Positions 11,452-24,186 of a stretch of 64,000 bases of DNA are shown piece after piece. The first letter of the stretch is position 1. Each line of letters begins with the position of its first letter. Made by a program: the position numbers and the translations under genes. This DNA comes from Fremontodendron californicum (Eukaryota; Streptophyta; Magnoliopsida; Malvales; Malvaceae), in assembly GCA_030761205.1 (NCBI GenBank), contig JAULJL010000004.1, positions 25,207,172 to 25,271,171 of the forward strand, read 5' to 3'. Under the pieces are notes generated by a model. It was not told where the DNA came from and did no database searches. It worked only from the letters and a program-made list of their open reading frames with translations.

Positions 11452-11632
11452 TCTTTTTCATTTTCATTTTTCATTTTTTTTTCATTTTTTTTTCATTTTC
11501 TATATTTTTTTTTTATTTTTTTCATTTTTCATTTTTCATTTTCTACTTTTTTTTCTATTTTTTTCTCTTTTTCAATTTTTCAATTTTTTTTTTAATTTTT
11601 TTTTTGATTTTTTTTTTTTGATTTTTTTTTTA
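11452..11632. repeat. T-rich low-complexity run
   Basis: Repeated CATTTTT and TTTTTTTT runs next to the purine-tract side of X. It gives a meaningless Phe-rich frame on the plus strand. The matching place in D (43235-43290) is an A-rich run in element sense. Confidence 0.9.
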
Positions 11633-11714
11633 ACAATAAATTGAAGATTTTGTCCTTAAATTGAATTCCCTGCCTAAACAAGGCTCGATTCGTCTTAAGA
11701 AAACGAATTCGATT

Positions 11715-12320
11715 TTCAAAAGAAAAATTTATGCCCGAAGGTCTTTAAAATTGGTGCCCGGAGGTCTTAAAAAACTGGTGCCCGAAGGTCTTACCAATTG
11801 GTGCCCGGCGGCCTTACCCCTGAAAAAAGTTATGCCCGGAGGTCTTATAGATGTTGCCCGGAGGTCTTACCTGTGATTTGAAAAATTATGCCCGGAGGTC
11901 TTAAAAATGGTGCCCATAGGCCTTACCCCTGAAAAAAGAGTTATGCCCGGAGGTCTTAAAGATGTTGCCCGGAGGTCTTACCTGTGATTTGAAAAAATAT
12001 GCCCGTAGGTCTTAAAAATGGTGCCCATAGGCCTTACCCCTGAAAAAAAGTTATGCCCGGAGGTCTTAAAGATGTTCCCGGAGGTCTTACCTGTGATTTG
12101 AAAAATTATGCCCGGAGGTCTTAAAAATGGTGCCCATAGGCCTTACCACTGAAAAAAGAGTTATGCCCGGAGGTCTTAAAGATGTTGCCCGGAGGTCTTA
12201 CCTGTGATTTGAAAAATTATGCCCGGAGGTCTTAAAAATGGTGCCCATAGGCCTTACCCCTGAAAAAAAAGTTATGCCCGGAGGTCTTAAAGATGTTGCC
12301 CGGAGGTCCTACCTGTGATT
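11715..12320. repeat. 111-bp-unit tandem array, about five copies
   Basis: The TATGCCCGGAGGTCTTA start occurs at 11830, 11942, 12052, 12162 and 12273 (spacings 110-112). It shares GCCCGGAGGTCTTA boxes with the 81-bp array it runs into, so one array probably derives from the other by loss or gain of a sub-block. Confidence 0.92.
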
Positions 12321-13845
12321 TGAAAAAATGCGCTGTATGCGACTTTAAAAATGATGCCCGGAGGTCTTAAGAATGGTGCCCGGAGGTCTTACCCGTGATT
12401 TGGAAGAAATGCACTGTATGCGACTTTAAAAATGATGCCCGGAGGTCTTAAGAATGGTGCCCGGAGGCCTTACCCATAATTTGGAAGAAATGCGCTGTAT
12501 GCGACTTTAAAAATGATGCCCGGAGGTCTTAAGAATGGTGCCCGGAGGCCTTACCCGTGATTTGAAAAAATACGCTGTATGCGACTTTAAAAATGATGCC
12601 CGGAGGTCTTAAGAATGGTGCCCGGAGGCCTTACCCATAATTTGGAAGAAATTTACTGTATGCGACTTTAAAAATGATGCCCGGAGGTCTTAAGAATAGT
12701 GCCCGGAGGCCTTACCCGTGATTTGGAAGAAATGCGCTGTATGCGACTTTAAAAGTGATGCCCGGAGGTCTTAAGAATGGTGCCCGGAGGTCTTACCCAT
12801 AATTTGGAAGAAATGCGCTGTATGCGACTTTAAAGATGATGCCCGGAGGTCTTAAGAATGGTGCCCGGAGGTCTTACCCATAATTTGGAAGAAATGCGCT
12901 GTATGCGACTTTAAAAATGATGCCCGGAGGTCTTAAGAATGGTGCCCAGAGGTCTTACCCATAATTTGGAAGAAATGCGCTGTATGCGACTTTAAAAATG
13001 ATGCCCGGAGGTCTTAAGAATGGTGCCCGGAGGTCTTACCCATAATTTGGAAGAAATGCGCTGTATGCGACTTTAAAAATGATGCCCGGAGGTCTTAAGA
13101 ATGGTGCCCGGAGGTCTTACCCATAATTTGGAAGAAATGCGCTGTATGCGACTTTAAAAATGATGCCCGGAGGTCTTAAGAATGGTGCCCGGAGGCCTTA
13201 CCCGTGATTTGAAAAAAATGCGCTGTATGCGACTTTAAAAATGATGCCCGGAGGTCTTAAGAATGGTGCCCGGAGGCCTTACCCGTGATTTGAAAAAAAT
13301 GTGCTGTATGCGACTTTAAAAATGATGCCCGGAGGTCTTAAGAATGGTGCCCGGAGGTCTTACCCATAATTTGGAAGAAATGCGCTGTATGCGACTTTAA
13401 AAATGATGCCCGGAGGTCTTAAGAATGGTGCCCGGAGGTCTTACCCATAATTTGGAAGAAATGCGCTGTATGCGACTTTAAAAATGATGCCCGGATGTCT
13501 TAAGAATGGTGCCCGGAGGTCTTACCCATAATTTGGAAGAAATGCGCTGTATGCGACTTTAAAAATGATGCCCGGATGTCTTAAGAATGGTGCCTGGAGG
13601 CCTTACCCGTGATTTGAAAAAAATGCGCTGTATGCGACTTTAAAAATGATGCCCGGAGGTCTTAAGAATGGTGCCCGGAGGCCTTACCCATAATTTGGAA
13701 GAAATGCGCTGTATGCGACTTTAAAAATGATGCCCGGAGGTCTTAAGAATGGTGCCCGGAGGCCTTACCCATAATTTGGAAAAAATACGCTGTATGCGAC
13801 TTTAAAAATGATGCCCAGAGTTCTTAAGAATAGTGCCCGGAGGCC
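12321..13845. repeat. 81-bp-unit tandem array in X, about 18-19 copies
   Basis: Same unit and nearly the same order of variants as 181-1705, which indicates that array and flanks were copied together rather than amplified separately. A few single-base differences exist (e.g. CCGGATGTC units near 13493 and 13573). Confidence 0.95.
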
Positions 13846-16800
13846 TTACCCCTGAAAAAAGTTATGCCCGGAGGTCTTAAAGATGTTGCCTGGAGGTCTT
13901 ACCTATGAATTATGCCCGGAGGTCTTAAAAATGGTGCTGAAGAATTGTTGAAAATTAACCTAAAGATTTTGAGAAGATGCGAATGCTTTTTGATGCAAAT
14001 GCATATGTTGAATAAGATACGAAATGACTTAAACTGGTGCAAATGTCTTTAATGCAAATGTAAATGACTTGGATGATGCCCATGTTTCATGATGCAGATG
14101 CCCCTACTAATTGTGTTCATGTAACTGGTTTATGAATGGTGTAACTACAATTACCACACATTAACGAAAATGCAATGATTCTAGAAATGATGCAATTGTT
14201 TGAGATGACACAAATACGAAATCCATGAAGAATTGTAAATGTAAAGGTAAAATGCAGATGCTTATGGAATAGTGCCAATGCAAATACCCATGAATGATGC
14301 AAATGCTTGCTGACACTGTGCAGATTCAAAAGCTCGATAAAGAGATGAGTGCTCATGAGTGATGCAAATGCCCCCGGTTGTTTTTCTAGACTTTGGCTTA
14401 GCCTTTCAAATTCATTTTTCCTCTTCAAATCAGAGTATATCTTCAATTCATTTTGGCTATTCTCTTTGCCCCAACAGTTTTCAAACTTTCATCAACAGAG
14501 ATCTGCACTGGGTTCGATTTCTTCTTCTCATATCTGGAAGTCAGGACCTATTCTGGCAGTTCTACACCTTTGAGTTAGAAAAATCCTTGTCTCATGTCAA
14601 CATCAGAATGGGTATTTCAAAAATATCTTTATTTGTTTTCTCATTTTGAAAACTTCTGAACGAAAAATATTATCCCCACAATGTGTGATGTACAAATATT
14701 TTGAAGACTGATGATCGTTGTTAGAAATTTCTCTAAGTATCAATCTGGGTTTTTTCAACTGGGATTGGCAAGGCTTGGTATAACAAGATTCTGGCTTTTC
14801 CAGGAAAACTTCATGACAAAAATGTATATCCCTTCTAGGCTCACAAATGGAACATGTTTTATAAATCATGAATTCATTGAGAACCCAGCAAATTCAACAT
14901 TCTTTTTTGTTTCCGTATCAAGGCATTTTGACAAGCGTCAAGATTGGCTGAGATGTTTAAACCAGAAAGTTTAATCTTGGGAACAAAAGTTTCAGTTTTT
15001 GAAGACAATCCTCTGAATGAGAGCTGACAATTTGGGGGGTTCAGGAATTCCTAGATGTTCCTCGATGACCACTCCTTTAATAAGATCTTTTCTTTTGGGG
15101 TATCGGCACTATCATAGATGGCATCAAAAATTCCTATTCTACTCTAGACCGCCCGTTTTTTGGGTTTTCGCCCTAGAGTCCCATTCTTTTCAATTGTTCT
15201 CTTTTTTTTTTTTTTACCATGCACTTGAGAATTCTAAATTCTTCCTTAGTGAAATGAGAATTTGATGAGATGGGATAAAATCTGAGGAAAACCCTTCAAA
15301 TTAAACATTCATGCTTGATCAAAATGGACTTTTAAAGCACGTAATGTAGGTCATGGCTCAGGGTTCAGAAAGAAAGGATAAATAGGCCCAAAATATGTGT
15401 TTGAGGGTAATCAGATCAAGGATCCTTTCTTGAAGAGGATTTTCTTTGAAGCATGTGTCTGTTCTTGGACATTTCTTTCTTTTTGATTTTGCTCTTTTTC
15501 TTCCTTGCTTTTGGCTTTCAATTTGCCATGTCTTTCACACACATTTTTTTATTGTGTTTTTTGTTTGTTTTTCTTGGCTTTCATTTCGTCATCTTTTCCT
15601 CTTCTTTTTTCTTTGACAGGGTGAGCCCGTATTTATTCGGGGCTCCATTTGCTTTGTGTCTGTCCTTGAGCTATCACTCATTTCTCAATGATCTTTGAAA
15701 AGATCTTTCCTCGCATTTGCCCCCCAGTGTAGAGGGTAATCCTTGATCAGGGTTCAAAGAAGAACGAATTCTTTTGGCTCAAAAGAGGTGACTATGGATA
15801 ATTTCTTTTTGTGTGAAAGGGATATGAAAGATGGCCATTTCTCATGTCAAGCACAAATATTCACATTGAAAAGCAATCCCTAGGGGAAATAGATATTCAG
15901 AATTTCATTTTGCACTTTGGAATCATCCGAATTCTCATATGCATGATATCACAAATTTTTTTTTTTCGTTTTTTTTTCGTTGCATGCCCCCAATAATTCA
16001 TGCATTAGCCCATCCTTCTTCACTATGTATCCATCATTTCCACATATGATGCCCCAATTTGATTAACCATGCGAATTTGTATCAACGAGGAACATGGCAA
16101 GTCTAGGTCTGTTTTGAAAAGGCTGAGTTTCCAATCTGAGTTCTTTGAAGAGACAAGGAAAACATGACCCAAAAGCAGGTTTTCTCTGGGACAAGGGATA
16201 ATCTAGTTTAATCATTGTGCCCCAAGGTGTCAATCATGAAGTGATGTCTGGGCAATTAGTGTTTTGTGGTCATTGGGAAAGGTCATGAATGGTTTTAGCA
16301 CAATCCTGACACACACCAAATTATCAAAATCTGGATTCTTGAAAGAATGTCTCATTTGTTTGATTTTCAAGGAATTTGAAAATTTTCAAAAAGTTCGTTC
16401 CTTTGTTCATAGCCTAGACTAAGATCTAAGTCTTTGCTTATTCTGTGATGACAATGGTTTTATGAAGTCAAATCATTCATATTCCTTGAAGCATTAGGTC
16501 TTTCAAGTGGTCTCGGTTCAAAGGATTTAGGCTTAGGAAAGCCTAAAAGAGAAGGCTGAAGGTATTGGGTCATTTCTAACAATGATCATCAATATTCTCA
16601 AGATTGTTCATTATTTCATGTGAAAACCACTTATTTATTGTGTACCACAAATTTTCTCAAAGTTTCATTTGTTTTTTTTTTTTTTTTTTTTTTACAATTT
16701 CAAATTTATTGCTAAAATAAAATGAACACAAAATATTAAAATTCAAAATTTATTTATTTCATGTAGATGTCATCATGAGACAAGAGCTTTCATCATCAAA

Positions 16801-17097
16801 GTGTATAGAAAAATATGCATCAGATTGCTCCTATTGACATGCTTTCAAAGATAACAAATCTTATCCTCAAAATTCTTCAAGAGGAAATCAATCTATGGTA
16901 AAACAGATTTCCAATGTTCGATAAGCTCTGGAATCCAAATGCCATTGTGGACAAGACCCTCAATTCTTTCCTTCAGTTTTCTGCATTTTTAGTCGAATGC
17001 CCAATTACCCCAATATGATACTCGCACTTGCTGTTGGGGTCATAGCTTTTAGCTGACGAAGAAAACTCTTCAAAGCTAAGCCAATTTCTATTTCATC

Positions 17098-17995
17098 TTA
17101 TTAATGTGTTTCATGATGAATGAGCTATGAATGTCATGAGTGCAATTTGATGCATGTGAAGGATAAACAAAGTTATGTGTGGTCATATACAGTGGAAACA
17201 TATTGACCATGTATGTTATAAATGCAACACGATGCCAACATGATGCATTTAAAGAATAAGAAAAACCAATGCATGGATATATGCAATGAATGACCATGTA
17301 TGTTCCAAATGCATTTCTCAATGAATGATCATATACACTATGAATGCCACACAATGTCAATTATGATGCATGTGAAGAATAAATGATTGACACAGAGTAT
17401 ATACAAAGAAAATCATGCTGACCATGTATGTCACGAATGCAACCTGATGCCAATATGACAAATTAATGTATGAGCATATCATGATGACTGTGTATGCCAT
17501 GAATGCAACCTGATGCCAACATGATGCATGTAAAGAATATGCAAATTAATGCATGGATATATACAATGAATGACCATGTATGTTCCAAATGTATTTCCCA
17601 ATGAACGATCATATACACTATGAATGCCTCACAATGTCAATTATGATGCATGTGAAGAATAAATGACTGACACAGAGTATATACAAAGAAAGTCATGCTG
17701 GCCGTGTATGTCATGAGTGCAACTTGATGCCAATATGACAAATTAATGCATGAGCATATCATGATGACTACGTATGCCATGAATGCAACCTGATGCCAAC
17801 ATGATGCATGTAAAGAAAGAATAAATTGATATATGAATATGTACAGCAAAATCATGCTGACTATGAATGCATGAATGCAACTTGATGCCAACATGATGCA
17901 TGTAAAGAAAGAATAAATTGATACATAAGTATATACAAATGAATGACCATGCATGCTATGATGTCAAAATGATACATGCAAAAAATAAATGAATT
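17098..17995. repeat. 280-bp higher-order repeat in X
   Basis: Counterpart of 4940-5840, same order and spacing of sub-blocks. Confidence 0.85.
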
Positions 17996-18465
17996 AACAC
18001 AAAGGTATATACAAAGAAATCAATGATTACACGAAATTGGTGGAATCTAAATCTTGATTATTCAACAATCTCATTATGCAAGATTTGCCTCCACACTTAC
18101 GATTTTTTTTTCTTGAAACATGTTTTTTTTCTCTATGAAAAACCAATCATATTATTTTCAAAAGAAATTCGGGGTAGTGGATCCTACTATGGATACAATA
18201 TGCAAATGTTCATGTGACACTACCGGTTTTATGAAATCATCAAATGAAATTACCAATTGTTTATTGCAAAGAATGAGATCAATAATACAACCAAAAATGT
18301 ACATGCTCCATTCACACATGCATGAAATGTGCAACATGCAAAAATGCTTGAAAAAGGATTTTTTTTTATATATAAAAAAAATAGCTAATGAACATCTGCC
18401 CCAGCAATATCTGCTTATTTAGCCATCACGATGCCTTCGAGGCGGAGTATCACATTTATTACGGG

Positions 18466-18481
18466 CGATGTACGTACATCG
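18466..18481. other. Leader palindrome of X
   Basis: CGATGTACGTACATCG, identical to 6307-6322, although the nearby primer-binding site has been lost in this copy. Confidence 0.7.
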
Positions 18482-18862
18482 TTTCCCGATCTACCACACT
18501 TATTCGGAGTGTAAAATAGGTAACAAAAGGTTTAGAAATGTCCCTCCATGTGTTCCTATTTTCGGTATATCTAACGGAAATTCGGGATGGCTTCGCCTAG
18601 GTTCACTATATGAGGGTGAATCGGTTCTAAGGCCCCGAATTGTTCCTCACTGTCGCCGGTGAAGGCTAGTAAGGCACCCAGATAAAAGCGGGTTCAATTC
18701 GTTAGAGTATATTTTCCTATGCCCATGCGGAGGATCATCACGAAGGCATTAGGTACTTTATACTCCGGAAGTGTTTCACTAGCCCATACGGAGGATCAAT
18801 CACGAAGGCGTAGTTACTTTACTTCCACTTAAAAGGACGGAACCCGGGTAGAGGATTCATGT

Positions 18863-19889
18863 CCTTTTGCTATTTATTTGGATTTTTTCTTCCCAAAATG
18901 TCCTTTTATGCCCCTACTTTTTACCATTTTTTAAACGAGCTCCAAATCAAGATTTTTCTTCACCAATCTCTTCAAAATAATTAAAAAGTGTGATCTGGAA
19001 GTTTTCATAATTTTTGGAGCTCATTTGGTACTTTTTCGGGATTTATCGGCTTGAATTACTGCATAGGAGGCCCGGGATTTGGCCATTTTGCAAACGAACT
19101 CGGAATCAAGATTTTCTTTCGCCAATCTCTTTCAAATGATTTAAGAATGAGATTGACAAATTTTCCATAATTTTCGGAGTCCATTTGCTATTTTTCCCAA
19201 ATTTTTCCAATTTTGCCCTTTTACCTCCAAAACCCGGTTTTGCTCAAAACAAATCCGATTTTCAGATTTTCTTCAATCTGAGCCTTGGGCCATCCTTTTT
19301 AACCATTCTTCATCCATTGGGGGCTTTGGTCTTACCAAGTCGGGCCATTTCTGTGATTCTTCCCGATTTCACCGAAATCCACTAAAAATCCTAATTCTCG
19401 GTTTTCTCCCGGATTGACTTTTCTTTCGGTTTTTCTTGCAAGTGACTTCTCCATTACCCGTAGTCAGTGCTTATCTTTCATTTGGAACCTTCAATTTCGA
19501 CCAGTTTGATCGTTTAAGCACTTTTCCCCAAATTTCTCGAATTAGGGTTTCTTTTCTACTGAATCTCCAAATCCCAACTTCCGAACTCCATATCTTTCAA
19601 TGTAGACCTCGGATTATCAAAATTCTTTCGCCATTTTTCAATTGAACTTAAAATCTTGATTTTGAAAGTGGATTGACTTTTTCATTAGTTGACTTTTTGG
19701 GGTTGACTTTTTCAGGGTTGACTTTTTCGGGTTGACTTTTTTTTCAAGTTTGTCTTTTTGTGCTCGCCCTCTTAAACTAAGTCTCGGAGTACCACCTGCA
19801 GGATGAAAACAGTCTTTTTATACTCGGAAACATCAATATGGGAAGAAAACATACCTGTTTAGTGGTCCGGACAAAATTAGGTGTCTACA
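18863..19889 (-). mobile_element. LTR B, truncated: only the first kilobase of the LTR
   Basis: It starts TGTAGACACC at 19889 and matches 10319-11344 of LTR A with only about ten differences seen by eye. At 18861-18865 it jumps into the leader of X; relative to Y and LTR A about 3.6 kb (6704-10318) is missing, including the LTR 3' part and the primer-binding site. A short GTCC overlap at the joint suggests microhomology-mediated deletion. A TTGACT cluster lies at 19673-19737. Confidence 0.85.
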
Positions 19890-21336
19890 GAGGTCGAACC
19901 ACAGGGAAGCGTATTAGTAAGTATAAGTTTATAAATATATAAGACAAAGAAAGTAAACAAGATATTAGGGAATCAACAACAAAATAAGATAAACAAGATA
20001 TTAGAGAACAAAATAAACAAAATAAACAAAATATAAAAGAAATTAAACAAGATATAAAAAACAATAAGAAAAGATGTTGAGGTTAGAGAATCCACTCTTG
20101 GTGTTATGCTAAGATTAATCTTGTTTTATTTCACAATTGAAATCCACACATAAGGGAGGTTCCAATCGGAAGGTTTAGCAATTCAGTCCAAATTGTCCAA
20201 CGTCCATAGCATATGATATTATGTTCATTTGGTGTCCTCAAAACTCATAAAAAGAGTCCAAGCATTCCTTATGCCAAGGTATATGTCTACAACAAATCAA
20301 GGTTATGAAACCAAGCATTTATTGTGCCATTTTCATTGTCAATAATGAATCAAGATCCCTACTTTGCAAGTATGATTTTAAACCAAAAGAAAATATTATC
20401 TATACTAGTGTTTATAAATGATAATTCATTTTAGCTCATGTTTAAGAGACTAACCTTAGCATTTACCAAAAGCTTCACCTCATCACCTCAACAATATGAT
20501 TAGCAACACATACTAGATATGAATAAAATGAAAAGAAATGTAAGAAGCATAAGTAAATAAAGAAAAAGAAAACTAGAGAAAGGAAAGAAGAAGAAAACTT
20601 AGAGAATTTTATTACAATGGCTAATATCCTACCAATGTATAATGATACTCTTACAATCATCCAAGGCCCTCTATTTATACACATTTTGGAGAGCTAAATG
20701 ACAAGAGACAAGCTTTATAAATTTCAAAGGTAGGTATAATAGGTGAGTGCATTTTTCTAACAATTTTCGTCATATTGTATGACAATTCTGATCAGCCAGC
20801 TTGATGGTCGATTTTGTCAATGTTGGAGGCTCGATCTGATCAAATGGTCTTCCATAACAATATACCCCTATCAGTTACGGATCCATAGCCGTTGGAATCA
20901 GATCATTTGCTCATGTGGATCGCAAGATATGGTCAAAATACCAAAACAGGTCAGCACAGACGTCATTGCACATCAGCCAACTTGATGGTCGATTTCGCTA
21001 GGGAAAACGACTCCGTTTCAAGAAGTGTAAAACATGAAAAAGATAGATATGCCTCTTAACTATGCACTGTAAAAATTTCAGCCTTAATGCTTCAGTGAAA
21101 CTCCAGATATAGCTGATATGGCAAAAGGTGTCGGAACTGGAACTGAATTGGATTTGCCCTTAATTCTTGATTTAACCTAGTAATCTGAAATCACTCAAAG
21201 AAACTCGTGAAAAACACCAAATTACATAAAAATATAAAATGTCATAAACACAATTAGACTAAGCAATAATAACTCGTATTTGACACAAAACAATAATAAA
21301 ACATAACTAAGAACTATATAATTATACGAGTTATCA
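19890..21336 (-). mobile_element. Fragment of an Athila-like LTR
   Basis: On the minus strand it begins TGATAACTCGTATAATTATA at 21336, a typical start for Athila/Calypso-type LTRs, and ends CCTGTGGTTCGACC at 19890, a motif I know from just before the 3' end of such LTRs. The last part and the CA end are missing. Internal DNA is AT-rich and non-coding; short frames near 20475 and 20779 have no motif. The TGATAAC end sits against C leader DNA, and LTR B sits against its interior. Family assignment is from memory. Confidence 0.5.
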
Positions 21337-21488
21337 ATAATTCCAACCAAATGGTCTTTCATTGATTTCCTCGAACTAAATACATCAAAAAAAAGATCCT
21401 TGTTTAAGACAACATGATAATCTGTCTCTCCTAAAAACTATTACAAGATACTAGTCCTATAATAACTCCCTCGGATCCTAGACCTTCT

Positions 21489-23261
21489 TCAATGTCCTCC
21501 TTTAACTGCCTTGCTCTTCCATCTGATCCCTACTTGTTCACGGCCCTTTGACGTGTTAGCAGAAGCATCACCCTGTAAGCTCTCCCTAGCTTGTTCCTCA
21601 AGTTGATTTGCTCAGGCTTCCTCGTGTTTTGCCTTTTCTGCCCAATAGTTTTTCTCCTTTTTGAGGTTTCTGACTTCTTGTTCCCATTCCCCGGAAGTCT
21701 TGAGAGTCCCCTCAAATCTAAGCTCAAAGCGATACCTCTTGTTCTCCAAATGTAATTCCCGAAGGTTGCCCTTAACGGTGTCCCTTTCTCTCTTAATCTG
21801 TTCCTTCTCTTTTTCCCGAGCTGATTCCCTATTTTTCATGTCCTCAAGCTCTTCTTGTAATCGGGCAATTTTCTTACTCATCCGGGCCTTTTCTTTTTCA
21901 AATTCCGCTCTTGCAATTTCTAACTCTGATGGCATTTCTCTCGGTGACGGATTCATGAACTGGACCTCCTCCCCATCTGATATCACTAGTCTATCATTAA
22001 CCCTTAATTCCCTCCATACCAAATAGTCAGGTGTGACGGTGTCGGCATATCTGGCCACTTTTATCCGGTGAGTTTTCTTCCATGCTTCAATCGCTCCCCG
22101 CACTTTTCCAGAATATCCGTCTTCCCCATAAGTGAACTCTGATGATCCTAAATTATGAGTCATGGGTGTGAATTGCCGAGACTCAACCTATCTTTGCACC
22201 AACAGAGGCGCATAACTCCCAGACCCCCAAATTCCGAGCAGTGGAACTCCCGGGCTGTCCCCACATTTGTACATAATCGGCATAGGAACCATCCATGGAG
22301 CTCTCCAAGTCACCATCTTCCCTTTTAGATTCCGGAACATGTTGACCCATTTCTCTTCATTCCCGTCCTTAGGCCAATCATTTTGAAGGAATTCCCTAAT
22401 CGGAACTAAAGTCTTCATGTACGGTTTGAAGGAAACATTTTCTATCTTCCAAAAGTGACTTTGAATCCAAATATAAAGGAGTTGTACACACCCCTTGATT
22501 CTTCCTTGTCCGGCCCTTTTACAAAAATTCAAGGATCGGATAGTTTTAGCTATGATGGCCGGAGATGGGTTGATCTTTTGTTCCAACTTTTCAAAGAAAT
22601 CAAACACGGCTATATCCACATGACCTAATATCTTTGGGAATATGATTAACCCGTAGATGGCTAGAGCTAAGATGTCCCTGGCTTTTGCTTTGTCGGAACA
22701 ACCCAATATCAACTGTCGGAGAGTTTCCCACGGAATGCACCCATTTTCCTGCTTTGTGTCCACATGACTCTCAACCCATGTTGTATCCATTCCCGTGATC
22801 CTAGCCACTTTCTTCTTAAGACCTGAAGGTTTCATTTCCTTCAAATATATCCGATCAGGATTAGGGCATTCAATACGTAATAGTGTCGAATATTCTTCGA
22901 TCAGTGGTGTCATATCCTCCTTGTTAAAAGTGAAACATCTATAAGCAGGATTCCAAAACTGTACCATAGCCTGAATCAACCCACTATTGACCTGAATCGG
23001 AATTAAGAGTGCTATGTCTCCATATTTCTGAGTGAAGGCTTCTTTCTCTGATACATTCCACTAGTTCCAAATGTCGGCTAACCCTCGGAGATTATTCTGT
23101 CTAGGATCCACTTTGACCCTTTCCGGCAATATTGACACATAATCCTTCTTGAGGCAATCACCATCCTCCCTCTGATCTTTTTCCGACCGTGCCCTGACTA
23201 CTGCATGATCTTCTATCACTGAAATAACCTGACCCTCTATGAAAGTCCTTTGGGTTGATAA
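21489..23261 (-). pseudogene. Broken ORF1 of a Tat/Ogre-like element (DUF7745-like protein with coiled-coil tail)
   Basis: One minus-strand frame of about 590 codons is interrupted by in-frame stops at 23061-23063, 22188-22190 and 21612-21614. Readable segments hold WNPAYRCFTF, GCIPWETLRQLIL, AIYGLIIFPK, SLNFCKRAGQGR, SHFWKIE, WRAPWMVP and VPLLGIWG, the order I know from plant retrotransposon-associated proteins often labelled DUF7745 and abundant in cotton. The C-terminal third (about 21612-21950) is charged and heptad-like (ELEIARAEFEKEKARMSKK), so a coiled coil. Two stops look like C-to-T changes (Gln to TAG, Arg to TGA). The start is unclear because a stop lies at 23262-23264. The biochemical role of this ORF1 family is not known to me. 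Confidence 0.75.
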
Positions 23262-23478
23262 CTATCCCGAGGCCAATAAACTTCAAGTGTATGATGATGT
23301 CTATGATGCATGTCAAAGAAAAGAAAACAGAAAGAAATAGATTAGTAAGGAAATGAATTCACAAATATAACATAAATAACAACATGCTTAAAAAAAAATG
23401 TCCCAAAATTTAAACAGAGTTACGGCATTACGACGCCTTTGGGATAAAATAATAATAATAAAAAAAATACAAGTGGTA

Positions 23479-23494
23479 TGATGTTCGTTCATCA
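23479..23494. other. Leader hairpin of element C
   Basis: TGATG-TTCGTT-CATCA, a 5-bp stem with 6-base loop at the place of the CGATGTACGTACATCG palindrome of X and Y. The stem bases differ but pairing is kept. Confidence 0.6.
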
Positions 23495-24168
23495 TCACCC
23501 AATTTGTATCTACCATATAGAAAGATGGTAAAAGGTTGGAAATGTTCCTCCATGTGTTGTTAAACTTCGGGTATCTAACAGAAATCCGGCATGGCTTCGC
23601 CTAGGTTCACTATATGAAGGTGAATTGGTTCTAAGGCCCCGAATTGTTCCTCACTGTCGCCGGTGAAGGCTAGTAAGGCACCCCGATAAAAGCGGGTTCA
23701 ATTCGTTAGAGTATATTTTCCTATGCCCGTACGGAGGATTATCACGAAGGCATTAGGTACTTTATACTCCGGAAGTGTTTCACTAGCCCATACGGAGGAT
23801 CAATCACGAAGGCGTAGTTACTTTACTTCCACTTAAAAGGACGTTATGAAAATGCAAATACAGTGTGTACGGAGGAACAACACAAACCTGTCACCACCTA
23901 TTCTACAACCCTTATTCTAAATACCCCACTAAAATCAAACAATGTAAAGCATCAGTCAAACAAACATATAAATATACGCAACAAAATAAACAGAGAACAA
24001 ATAATAATATGAATGCACATGAATATGGACATATTAAAACATTTTTTTATTTTCAAAATTCTCTTTTATTAAAAAAAAATTGGGAATTAAAATTAAATAC
24101 CAATTAAACCAACAAAACCGAGACTTAGATAACACACGAAAAATTCTAGGCCTAACTCTCTAATCATG

Positions 24169-24186
24169 TCCCCAATGGAGTCGCCA
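24169..24186 (-). promoter_or_regulatory. Primer-binding site of element C (tRNA-Arg type)
   Basis: On the minus strand it reads TGGCGACTCCATTGGGGA, three bases from the LTR end. One base differs from the site at 7035-7052. Confidence 0.75.

Larger units (their letters stand above)
11345..18862 (-). mobile_element. Internal region X of the tandem non-autonomous element
   Basis: It lies between LTR A (3' side) and truncated LTR B (5' side). From 12152 on it repeats Y at near identity with an offset of about 12151-12159. It additionally shows what lies between purine tract and array: a T-rich run and the full 111-bp array. At 18861-18865 it joins LTR B directly, so its own primer-binding site and the outer leader are gone. 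It has no coding capacity: the longest frames are about 110 codons, lie in repeats, and carry no known motif. The stretch 13920-17090 is non-coding filler. Confidence 0.8.

Noticed and set aside
11418..11621. A Phe-rich 67-codon frame
   Set aside because: It is translation of a T-rich low-complexity run.
21661..22026. A 121-codon plus-strand frame
   Set aside because: It is the antisense shadow of the coiled-coil part of broken ORF1.
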